Positions 1 through 10,634 of a stretch of DNA of 64,000 nucleotides are shown here, one piece after another. A program made the position numbers and the translations under genes. Positions within the stretch are counted from its first letter, which is position 1, and every line of letters begins with the position of its first letter. Under the pieces are notes generated by a model. The model was not told the origin of the DNA. It did not search any database and saw nothing but the letters and a program-made list of their open reading frames with translations. This stretch comes from Enoplosus armatus (taxonomy: Eukaryota; Chordata; Actinopteri; Centrarchiformes; Enoplosidae): the NCBI RefSeq assembly GCF_043641665.1, contig NC_092183.1, positions 23,532,501-23,596,500 on the forward strand, read 5' to 3'.

Positions 1-184
1 AAAGTGCTGCAGGAACGAGTCCTGGAACCCGGAACTGAGTTCGCGTTTTTACACTTCCGGTTCTCTCGTCTGGAAGTCAGTGGGGGGGGTTTTTTGGAAC
101 GTTTTCTAATAAAATACGTCAGTAAATACCCCGCTTGTGAACTCTGAAGCTTTTACGTGACTTGAAAAAGGTGGTTGCCAACAA

Positions 185-640
185 TTTCAATTCAATTCAA
201 TTATATTTATATAGCGCCAAATCAGCAACCAGTAGAGCAGGTCTAGACCAACTGTTTATGATATTATTACAGAGACCCAACAGTTCCCACCGTGAGCAAG
301 CACTTTGGCGACAGTGGCGAGGAAGAACTTCCTTTTAACAGGCAGAAACCTCGAGCAGAACCAGACTCCAGGTGGGGGGAGAGAGACAGAGAGAGAAAGA
401 GAGAGAGAGAGAGACATAGAGACTCTGACACAGACAGACAGATAGACAGGCAGAGATCTATAGCAGCACCACTAATAGCCATAGCAACTGTAATAATAAC
501 TGAAATATGACTAATTTTAATAACTGTAGCGATGAGAGTCAAGCAGCCTGGCGTACCAGGACCCCGATCCACAGGAACCTGCGAGGCGAGAACTAACAAG
601 CGGCTAAATGAGACTACAGAGGTTGTCGCGGACATTAAAT
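185..640 (+). repeat. Teleost interspersed repeat, family A, copy 1 (with GA microsatellite)
   Basis: It begins with TTCAATTCAATT and TATATAGCGCCAAAT, continues through CCCAACAGTTCCCACC and AGCAAGCACTTTGGCGACAG, holds a GA-rich microsatellite (379-414), and ends in ATCCACAGGAACCTGCGAG. Related copies occur at 33815-35181 (minus, split) and 54598-54800 (plus). I know this type as a common teleost repeat; its class is not certain. The reading frames in it are not genes. Confidence 0.75.
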
Positions 641-1544
641 GTCTTCATGCCAAAACACGGAAAGTCATCTACTCACTAGTCCCGCCTTTACAGCCTCGTT
701 GTGTTTATACTCTGTATCTATCTGTCTATATATCTATATCTATCTATATTCTCTTAAAAGTGAAGCTCAGCGGTGGTGACATTGAAGTCATGCGACCGTG
801 CCGTAGTTCCTTTATAGCCTAACGTTAGCTTTTTACTTTCTGGCGATTCCATTTGCGCTTCAAAAATCATAAAAGTGGTGTTCATTAGTGAAGATTATCC
901 TGCTGTGAGCAAAACTTGTAAGTATCATAAACTTTTTGCGATAATCCAAAATCCCATGGAAAAAATTCAAACGGCTTTTTGTGGAGGGAACCAGTGCTAT
1001 GCTAACTTCCGGGGGTTTGCCTACAAAAATACGTCCTCCCTGCAGCGCTATATTTGCCCCAAAACATGGAGGCCTTGTCCGTCGATTGCTGCTCAAAGAT
1101 CAGTTGTGGCAAGGCATGTAGCTGTGCATGTTTAGCAGAGCACTGATCCCTGGTTTTGCTGTAGCTTTGGTTCACTTTTTCTGGCCTTTTTTCGGGACGT
1201 TTCAGGCGGTCCTAGTCATTTGTGGTGTTACTTTTTGTTGCAAAGTAACATAGGGGCTTTACACTGCCATCATCATCATCTTTGGATCCATTTACACAAA
1301 GCAGACTGCACAACACAAGATATCTTCTTCACCATCGCAGGGTTTTCCACATTCTGGCACATTTTTAAGTGTTAAGTTAAGCTGTTTCTCTTTCACTGCA
1401 TTTAACTCCGCTGTCTCTCAAACACATCACCTTGATCTATATTAGTGTCCTGCCCTTGTTAATGCAGACAGATTAGCTGTGGTTGTGGATACAGGGATTT
1501 CGGTTCATCCAGTCAAGCTCCTCCACACTAAACCTGGGAAGGCC
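641..1544. other. Unannotated non-coding stretch
   Basis: It holds a TATC-type simple repeat (about 717-750). The short reading frames at 860-1135 overlap on both strands and have no recognisable motif. Nothing else was seen. Confidence 0.5.
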
Positions 1545-1775
1545 ATTTCGTTATGGAGTCGGCTTTGAAACAGCTAAGGGACAAACACAAACTGTGTCCA
1601 CAAAGTTGGTAGAACACTGTCGACTACTACACTATCATCGTATGCTGGAGCATTAAGACTCACCTTCGTTGGGACGAAGAGGGCCAAAGCAGGGAAAAAC
1701 AGACTCATGCCAACATGACATTAAGGTCTGTGGTTAGGTGTGTCCACATATTTTTGGGCCCATAGTTTAAGTCAC
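1545..1775 (-). mobile_element. Tc1/mariner-like fragment
   Basis: AAAGTTGGTAGAACACTGTC, GAGCATTAAGA and GGGCCAAAGCAGGGAAAAAC match the pattern of the common teleost Tc1-like element read antisense to its transposase. It ends in GGTGTGTCCACATATTTTTG, close to the end of the related copy at 51375. It is short and decayed, with no open transposase. Confidence 0.55.
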
Positions 1776-3115
1776 CTGTTTAAAAACTGAAGAGGGAAGT
1801 GTAGAGGAATTACATTTACTGAAAAAAGAACATACACTAAGGCAAATGTTTTAAACTCAAGGTCCCCTGGATCATGCTGGGGATTATTGACCTTTCATGT
1901 GTCTCGAACTCGGTTTGTGCGAGCTGTTGTCGGGGCCAGAAACAGCAGCGTGGCCGACACACCTCACAAGGGGGGAGGATACAGAGAGAGAGCGCTGTGG
2001 GAGGTTGGAGAGGGAAAGAGAGAACGTATAGAAAGAGAAAGCTGTATGGCAATGAGAGTGTGTGTCAGTGGGTGGGGTGGGGGTGAAGTGGCGAGGTTGG
2101 CAGGTAATACGGCTGATACTTGGCAAAGTGCTCACTGGCCTCTAATAGGCCTATCAATGGCACTAATCACCCTCAGCAAGAGGCACAAATTGCAGCTCGC
2201 AGGACTGCAACACTTGATTTGGATGGAGGATAAGGAAGGCCCAGGCTCTGCACTGCACGTCAAGCCTCCTGCCACCCGCTGTCTGCAGCCAGCCACACAG
2301 AGTATGCAGCATATTCCACCTGTGACAATACATGTGTGCTTCGCATACCCCCCCGTAGCTCCATTATTGTGTACTGACACAGATTTCCCAAAAAAGTTCA
2401 AATCGATCACATTCTAACAAAGACATATCGGAAAATTGATAAAATATCAATCTATAAAAAAAAAGTTCTTATGACGTTTGATTTGATGTTTAACATTCAC
2501 AATATGTGTGACTTTGATTGACATTTTTGTTTACACTTTTGTAGTTTTACAGACATGTCCTGCCTTTGTTCTCCCTAATGAAGGTGTGCGTCACATCAGG
2601 TATCACTGTCAGCCAAGTAATTTACACATGTGGATTTATACTTTTCTGTGGCATTTCCTCAAACCTGCTGGACATCCTGCTGTGTCTCCATCTATACAAA
2701 CTCACGTTGCTGACACCCAAAGCCTCCAAAGATACCAAATATGTCATCCCAAAATTTGGGGAAATTTGTCTAAAATTAGGCAAAAGACATCAAGAATATT
2801 TCAATTTGACGGAATGGTGCAGCCATGAGAAAGAGGTGTCGTGCTTTGACTGTTTTGACTTAGTATAAGCAGTGTATAGCTTCAGTTAAGTGTTACAGCA
2901 AGCAGAGACGTGATATGGATGAGATAATGTTGTAATGTTGTGCGGTGAATATCTCTCTTTTTTCTGGTTAAAGAAATTATACTGTGAGTTCACATCATCA
3001 ACATCGTGAATCAAATGACTTGCGTGATGTGTGAAACCATCAGATAGTTCATTTCAGCATGATGCCGTTTTGTTCAACTTTGGTCTTGAGTGTCAGAGGT
3101 CATTCCTGACTTTAG
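1776..3115. other. Unannotated non-coding stretch
   Basis: It contains a purine-rich, GA-dominated region (1975-2050). The 176-codon plus-strand frame at 1887-2417 runs through that region and is low-complexity. No exon or repeat family was recognised in the rest. Confidence 0.5.
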
Positions 3116-3116
3116 G

Positions 3117-3770
3117 GGCCAGGGGGCCTCATTTATAAAACAGACTCACGATACATTTTGATCTTAAGTATGACTTCAGCAAAAAAAACACGTATAAGTA
3201 GTTATTTATAAAAACCTTATTTTGACGTGGAAATGGTCCTCATCTCTAAACAAACCCCAGACTTGACATAAGTGAATCTCCTGCTGGTTATGTCGGGGTA
3301 CTGCAGTTTGTGTGAAGGAAGTGTGATGAATTAATTGCCAGACGCAAGGTGTATATATAAATACTACAATAAATACTGTGTCGAATTAGAAAGAAGCGAC
3401 CACGGCTTTTCTTGCGTTATTGGAGGACATTGAAAACCATGCTTTTAGAAGGGAGCGAGTCGTCATGATGATCCGTTGCTTATAAGTCGCTATCGTCTTT
3501 CAAGAACTGATCTGTTAGATTTGTGCACAGATTTTGGCCGCTCATCTGGAAAGCAAGACCCGCTGTATCTGTCTGTTCCATCCACTTTGGGACGTAAAGG
3601 GGGAATCGCTGATTCTAAGGCAGGTGCAAATGGGCTTCTTAGAACCTGCATAAGCAAGGTTAGTTCTGCTCAGTATCTATTATGAACCAAATGTAAGCAA
3701 ACCATCGGAAATGATTTTAAGACTAAGTGTAAATCTATGAAAATTTTTCTAAATGAGGCCCCAGGGACAT
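3117..3770 (+). mobile_element. PIF/Harbinger-like element with transposase remnant
   Basis: The left end GGGGGCCTCATTTATAAA and the right end TTTTTCTAAATGAGGCCCC form terminal inverted repeats. Inside, the plus strand at 3467-3560 reads DDPLLISRYRLSRTDLLDLC, the type of sequence near the N-terminus of fish Harbinger transposases. The reading frame then decays, so this is a non-autonomous relic of about 650 bases. Confidence 0.6.
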
Positions 3771-4080
3771 TTGATCTTCAATCAACTTGTACTAGTTTTT
3801 TGTTTCGGTGCTGGGGATGAAAGCAGAGATCTCTCAGACATAAGATTGAAAAGCTCTGGGGGGGGGGGAAGCTGGTGAGTGGGCCCTGAATTATGGAAAT
3901 GATCTTAAGACTAAGTGTAAATCTATGAAAATTTTTCTAAATGAGGCCCCAGGGACATTTGATCTTCAATCAACTTGTACTAGTTTTTTGTTTCGGTGCT
4001 GGGGATGAAAGCAGAGATCTCTCAGACATAAGATTGAAAAGCTCTGGGGGGGGGGAAGCTGGTGAGTGGGCCCTGAATTA
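3707..4080 (+). repeat. Two-copy tandem duplication (period 188)
   Basis: Copy 1 starts at 3707 and copy 2 at 3895. Both run from GGAAATGAT through a long G run to GGGCCCTGAATTA. The differences I see are one T/C and G-run length (11 versus 10). Each copy carries the right end of the Harbinger-like element plus flanking DNA. Confidence 0.9.
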
Positions 4081-4110
4081 AGATTATTTCGTCAAATTTG
4101 GGTGAGATCT

Positions 4111-4472
4111 GGGAATAAAGTGACATCACTCCGGCTGGCTAAGAAACGAGCAGTCAGACGATCAGACAGGCTGGAAAGAAACCAACCAGTTTATCCAGAT
4201 TATGTAAACCACTTTATTCAGAGGTCCAAGCGAGGTTATAAAAACAAAATACTACAGGAAGTACAGCAGGCCAAAGTCAAAACAGGAAGTGGGTTTGTAA
4301 ACTGATGAATGTTTACCACGGGCTGTTTGGATCGTTTTACTGTTCACCTTTGTTTTCTCTCTCTAAATACGTCGGCCTCCCCTGTTGGTTGGTTTCCAAC
4401 CTGTCTGATCGCCTGACAGCTCGAGTTTCTTGACCTGTTGGACCTATGTTTAGTGATGTCACCGTGTTCCCC
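4111..4472. repeat. Fold-back (inverted-repeat) element
   Basis: Arms at about 4111-4190 and 4384-4472 are imperfect reverse complements. Both contain TGACATCACT, an AAGAAAC block and GCGATCAGACAGG-like sequence. The loop is about 190 bases. The two opposite reading frames share AVRRSDRLE only because of the inverted arms. Confidence 0.75.
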
Positions 4473-4479
4473 GTCTCAG

Positions 4480-5825
4480 CTGTTAACTTGGTGAGTACAG
4501 TGTAATTGTCAGCAATAGGAAGGATAGCCACCTTTAACGCTGGTGTTAGTAAATGCTATTTTAAGAGAAGTTGCTTTCTACCTAATGTTTACATGCGTGT
4601 CGAGCTCTAATTCATTACAATAACGTGTTGTTTTTTTTAAAATCCCAAATGAGAGGACATTTATCAACAGTCATAGTTATTAATATGAATGTTAATACCA
4701 GTATCAATGTGATAGCACTCACACTGTGAGCAGAAAAGCTGTAAAGCCCTTGCCAACCTGCTGCCATATTTGTTTTACAGACGGCTACTCTGTGTTGTTT
4801 GGACTGTGGAAGTCTGCTGCTGAGTCAGGTAAATAGGTTGGATGTACAGTGGCGGTGGCCTGTGTCCACAATGACCCGCAGAGAGATGAGAGTCTTTCAA
4901 TCCACTGACAAAAGTGTTGAGGCTCTTTATTCTGGCCTGAAATCTGATCAGAGGGAAGAGAGAAAGTCCCCAAACATTGGGGCCGCTCTGGAAAGAGTGT
5001 CTCAGGTCCACATGTGGGGAGGACGGCTCTCGGCCTTTTTTGGGTTAGGCTGCCGGACACACCCAGCCAGCAGAACAAACACAAGCTCTGTCACCGTGTT
5101 TGGAATTGGAGATGACTGACTGCCACAAAGTGCTGACCAGGCACACAGGGAGTGACATCAGCAAGGTCCCAGCAGTACATATGGAGGATGCCTTCAGGAT
5201 GAATAATCTGTTTGTTTCAACTCAAATGATTTGGAGGCGAAGCAAAATCACACGCTCACGTTCATCTGGAACAATTACCAGGTAGGTTTTTGAAAGGACG
5301 TTCTGTGATTTGTTATTAATGAGATGTTTTAGGCAATACCTAAAGCACTATCACTCATATTTATAAGTCAAATAAATCCCGTGAAATAATCAAGAAGGTC
5401 TATTGTGAAGGAATTTTCCTTCTTTAGGTAGTATGACACGGTGGTTCCCCCAGGTCACATTCAGGTCAGTTGTACACCTAATAGCAGTCGGGCATAGAGC
5501 AATAGTTCAACCCTGTCTGCAAGTAAAGCCTGGCCGTGGTGCAGCTGTCCCGATGAGGTGAGGATGTCTCCATCGTCTAGGAGGCCAAGGTCGAGGGCGA
5601 TAGGCTGCCGCCTGGGCGCCTCTAAGACATAACTGAACATGACGTAAAGTGATATACAATGTGACTTGCATTGAAGTAGGTAAGAATAGCTCCTTGTTTA
5701 GAATCCAACACGCAACAGAGTCTTCACACGTGTATCTGCGCGAGTATCTAACCTCACTTGTAATACGAAGCCGTCTCCGTCTTCAACGCTGTGTGAGCTT
5801 GTCCTGCCGAATCTCGATTCTCCGA
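4480..5825. other. Unannotated non-coding stretch
   Basis: Overlapping short frames at 4775-5285 lie on both strands with no domain I recognise. The rest is of ordinary composition. Confidence 0.45.
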
Positions 5826-5831
5826 GATCAG

Positions 5832-6321
5832 TCACGCTTCAATAAATTCTTCGACGTAAGGCATCCAAGTCTCCTGAAACCTCTTCACTTTTTTTCGAGT
5901 TGACCGGCTCTTCAGAATCTCCACAACATCTGCAATATAATGTGGATTTGATCCGCGGCATGTCAGATGTGTCTTGTCATGGTTCTTTTCATCCATCTTG
6001 TTGGCATATATCTGGCAATGAACTGAAGGTGAGACGCGAATATATAAGACTGGCAGGAACAGTTTGATCAATTAAATAACTACGGACCTTTGTTGCATGT
6101 CGTTCTCCATTTCTCTCCCCTCGTTTCCTGATAATAGAGGCATAAAAAGCCTTAAAGAATACATTTGGATATTCCTGGGAGATGTCCATGTCTGTGTTAT
6201 TGTTCCCTGATTGCTGCGAAAGAAGAATTCTCTGTTCCATTGGTACAGGAGGGTCCATGTTGGTCCAATACCTGTTCTTTTGCCACGGTGACGCACCCAT
6301 ATCACTTTGCAAATGGCACAA
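5832..6321 (-). pseudogene. Possible decayed LINE coding remnant
   Basis: Two overlapping minus-strand frames read like protein. The downstream one ends with RFQETWMPYVEEFIEA, a pattern like the C-terminus of L1-type ORF2 proteins (W-P-hydrophobic near the end). No reverse-transcriptase catalytic motif is present. It could equally be an unrelated relic. Confidence 0.25.
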
Positions 6322-6329
6322 AGCTGGAT

Positions 6330-9000
6330 AGATTAACCTGGCTTAATTAGAAATACAATAACCCGCTGGTGACAAAAGTCTGAGGCATCTTTCAGCGGCG
6401 GTCCGGAGAGGCGACGACTGAGGGGAGCACATGGGATTGACTCTGGGGGTCCCCGCTCATAGTTCCTCCCGAGCCGTGATCACAAAAGCTAGAGCTGGTG
6501 CACTCCCTTCAGTGCTTTCTTTTCACCTCCTGAGCCACAGACAAACAGTGGACACTGCAGAAACAGCCCTGATCCACAGACCAAAACCGCTTCAGTTGAC
6601 GCCTTAGGGTTAGCGATAGGATCTGGCATTAAGATAGCAAGTGGCACGGAAACATGATGATACCGTACTGCTACGCTACTGAACAGCTTTCAGAGACATC
6701 TAGGAGTGGAGCCGCTGTGACTTTACTCCTCCACGCAGGGTATGCTGAAGTCTAGTACCAGCCGAAAGCGGTAGGCCTCCGGCCATAAGGATTCATTACG
6801 ACTGCAAGACAGCGTTTATCTGTGGAGGAACAGGGAGACTGTATAGTCATAATGCACACAGTCAAGAAGACAGTAAGATTATCTGCTCGATCCTGTATAA
6901 TGACCTGTCTTTTGCTTTGTCATAAGTTCTTCCTGATTGTATGTGCACAGTGGGACCATGACACGTAGTATGATGGTCCTGGATCAGAGCTGAGAACAGA
7001 CCCTGTCGTGGTTACACCAAGGAGACAAAACCGCTATATATAAAGAGTTATAGTCATTGGAAAAAATAGCCAGTTAGCAAGTTTAACGTTGGCCGTAAAA
7101 TACATTTGAAAGAAAAATCCGACTGTTTTCTAAATTTTAAGCCTGGCCTCACAGCACGTGGACCCTCAAATCCTGTGTAAACAAAGTGGTGGCAATGGTA
7201 GTGAACACAGCGTACGATGATTTATTCCAACACAAAAAAAAAAGAATTCTCCCTGTGCGGAGAGGATTTCCACTGACTGTATCAACGCCAGGATTCACAA
7301 TCATTTGTCTGTAGCATCTCAATTAGTGACGGATGCACCACCCTTCTTTGTTCCACTTTATGAATCAGGTTAAATTTCTGCCTAAGAGCTCGCCAAGTGC
7401 AGCTTTAACTGGGGACAGACAAACCGCTCTTTTCACTGATACTTTATCGGCCAAAGCTGGCGTGGAGAGGGGATGGAGCACAGGGGGAAAGAAAGTGGAT
7501 ATACCAGGTGGCGCTACACTTGAAAATCTCATTATGTTTTCAGCGGCACAATGCAGGACAAGGTGGCGAATTCAGGGAAACAAAGCAAAAGCACCTTCCT
7601 CACTTCCCTTCACCTGGAGAGGGCCCTATACAGCAGTCGGGGGGGGGGGGGGGGACCATGAATGGCAGCAAATGCATTCATTTTATAGAAGTTTTCATTA
7701 CGAAATTAAGCACATTAGGGAGACAAAGCGAATACAATCACATAAGTTGCGTCCCAGTAACAGCATGATACCTTAAAATAACATTACTTATTAACATAGG
7801 TCCTGAGAGTTGCCCTTTTTCATTATGTGACCTCTGCGCTGTTTATTGTGCGTATACTCTGCGTATGAATGATGGAGGAACACTCTAACCTCCTCCCCCC
7901 TCCCCCCACTGTCCTGTTATATTACTTCAACTCTTTCGTTTAACACTTGGTTTAAGATGTTCCCCCCATGGCTGCCCCGAGAATCCATGCCCTGCACTGA
8001 GTGACAGACAATGCTCATTTAAAACACAAAAGCACATAGACTCTCATTCAGACTACAGCTGCCCTCTTTCAGACCTGTATTCTAAAGCCACTTTCTGTTG
8101 TCCCCTGCTCAGGTTTTTCCCCACGGAGGGAAATAAAGCTGGGCCCCACTGCATTGCATTTGGTGTGAGGGGAGAGAAGGGCTCGCCTGTTTGAAATAAA
8201 GAAGGAAAAAAACCTCTCCACTGAGAGGACACCTTAGAGGTGCACCTTTTGCTTTGTCCTGGGCAGTTGGCTGGAAAAATGGAAGGCGAAGTAGGAGGGG
8301 AAAACATCATGCAGGTGGGCGATTCGTCCCTAATGTGTTTATGAAAGATTCTTTGATAAAAGGGGGGGGGTGGGGTGGGGTGGGGTGGGGGATAGAGCGT
8401 CTGCTGATTCCCAATGAGCTTTTTTTGTCGCTTTTTTCCCCCCCCGAGTTTCCGATTTAGCACCTTACAGACGAGCGCCCTTGTGTGCTTCCAGCCACTC
8501 CACTTACAAAACATACATGTGTTTGTTGTTGAAGGTAAGCCAACCTGATTTACCTTTTTTCTGGCCGAAGGATGAGGATTCACCTCACCCATCTGTGGCG
8601 GGGGGGGAACATTTGAGATGACGAGTCTAGACTTTCCGTGTGTTAGGGAATATTTGCGTTGCCTTTTTTTCTTTATTTATTTATTTTTGCTGTTGTGCTT
8701 CACTGTGAGAGTTTCCGTCGTGCGGCGCTTTGTTTACGTTCACTATCGATGTTCGTGATCTTCCTCTCAGCTCAGTCTGAAACAAAAATATGAAGCTTAG
8801 ATAAAAAAAAAACCCAAAACACTATATCTGCTTTCTTCTGTGCCTTTTGTGGTGTCATATTTGTATCATTTGCTAGAGCCTTATGTCATCTTGCAGATGA
8901 GTCGTCTTGCTATTTGGTGTTTTCCTTAAAGGTGAAGCAATCCTTTCATGTTTTTTGCTGTTCAGCTATTTCATGTCCAACTGTTTTGGCTTCTAAATTG
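6330..9000. other. Unannotated non-coding stretch
   Basis: It holds G runs at about 7640-7654 and a GGGGT-repeat tract at 8362-8392. The 179-codon minus-strand frame at 8053-8592 crosses the G tract and is not credible. No exon was recognised. Confidence 0.5.
8362..8392 (+). repeat. GGGGT tandem repeat
   Basis: A G9 run is followed by TGGGGTGGGGTGGGGTGGGGG; it fits a G-quadruplex pattern. Confidence 0.85.
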
Positions 9001-9006
9001 TTGTTG

Positions 9007-9010
<4 letters not shown>

Positions 9011-9047
<37 letters not shown>
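9011..9047. repeat. (AT)n microsatellite
   Basis: About 18 AT units, read directly. Confidence 0.95.
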
Positions 9048-9048
<1 letters not shown>

Positions 9049-10603
9049 CTTGTATTATTTACCAGCTAAAGGCGATGGTTGTGAGAATGTGCTACTTGTT
9101 TTTTTTGTTGTTGTTGTTTTTATTCGTAATATATTCGCATTGTTTCATTATTATCGTATAGAAATGTGTTAATATAGTAGCGTTCGTATGTGAAAATAAT
9201 TCACAGGATCTGGATCGCGATCAGCTTGCGTCTGACTACTATCACTAGTCACAAATGAATTCTCTTCGGTAGGTGCTCGTGCGAAATGTCTTTCGACTTA
9301 TTTAGAGTTTCTCGTCCCTGCCGGATGAAGGCAGACGATTACACCAGGGATCCTGTGGCGTATATAGCTTGTTTGCCCGGCACACGTACAGGAAAACCCA
9401 TTGATATCCAAAAACTCGAATCAATATTTTGTGTTCGTAATCAACATATTCACACAAGTCACGCCCCGAACAAATGGATCGCTTCGTCACATGTTTGAAA
9501 AAAAGAGCGTGTACAATGACAAAGTCTGGCAAAGTCTTAAAACCGAGTTTTAAAGGTTAAAGGCATCTAATAAAAGTCCAAGTATGTTTAACATTATCCT
9601 TTAAGTACCGTTAAGTAATTTGCGGGATATTGTAATATTATTCTCACCATTATTGCAGTTACGCGTGCATAACGCTGTAAATGAAAGCATGTAATCTTCT
9701 TTCGTACAGGACAGTTTACTTTAGCTGGACGGAGGAATTAAAAGACAAACCATCCTACTGTGAGCCGTTACAGGTGATCGAGGTTGGTGAAGGCCTCAGT
9801 GGCAGCTTTAACATTAAAAACGATCTGCAAAGGGGTGAAAGGTTAAAAGGTAACTCAGACTGCCAAATGTCAACAATGTTATCTTCAATAAGAGACAGAA
9901 TTATTGCTATGAAAGTGAAACCGTAAAAAACTTTTTAGCTTAGCTTTGATCATTAATATTCTCAACATAATAAACACTCTATAGTTAACCCCATAGTGGG
10001 TTTTAGGTTGAGAATCACCATCACTTTGTGTCATCGCTGACAGGAGTAGTGTCACATAACTGTAATTTTTACATCTATCAAATGTCAAGTATTGCTAGCG
10101 AATAGCGGTGTGCGTGCTACGGTCAGGACTTTAAATTGTGGGGATTCGGGAGGGAGACATGGTGCATACATTTTCACGCCGCAAATTAAAATAATGGAAA
10201 GTGAACGTAGTGTGCTCGCAAATAAAGAGGGAGAGTGTCTTTTTTGTTGTTGTTGTTGTTGTTGTTGTTGTTGCTACAATTAGACATGCAAATAGATTTT
10301 TTAGTTTGTGGGAAATGCTGCGCGGCTTTTGTCGAAACACAACATGTGGCTGTCGCCTGTCAATAATCTCTACTCGGAGCGGTCTCCATGTACAGTCAGG
10401 GGCGCTATCAGACTGATAGCGCCGATGAGTGACAGACGATCAGCTGCAGCAGACATTAGCCAGACTCAGTGGTCAGGGGCATCAGCGCAGGGAGAATAAG
10501 AACGCTTCAGCGGGTTTAAAAAGGAAGAGGGAGGCTTTGGAGCAAAAGGGAGGGGTCCATTTTTTTTTTCTCTCTCTCTCTCGCGTGAGGCACATTCTCT
10601 CTC

Positions 10604-10634
<31 letters not shown>

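Noticed and set aside
1887..2417. 176-codon plus-strand frame
   Set aside because: Runs through GA-rich simple sequence, overlaps open frames on the other strand and has no domain.
8053..8592. 179-codon minus-strand frame
   Set aside because: Crosses the GGGGT repeat (a proline run) and shows no known motif or splice support.
9011..9047. Reading frames across AT, TA and TTG microsatellites as membrane proteins
   Set aside because: Hydrophobic strings come from translated simple repeats.
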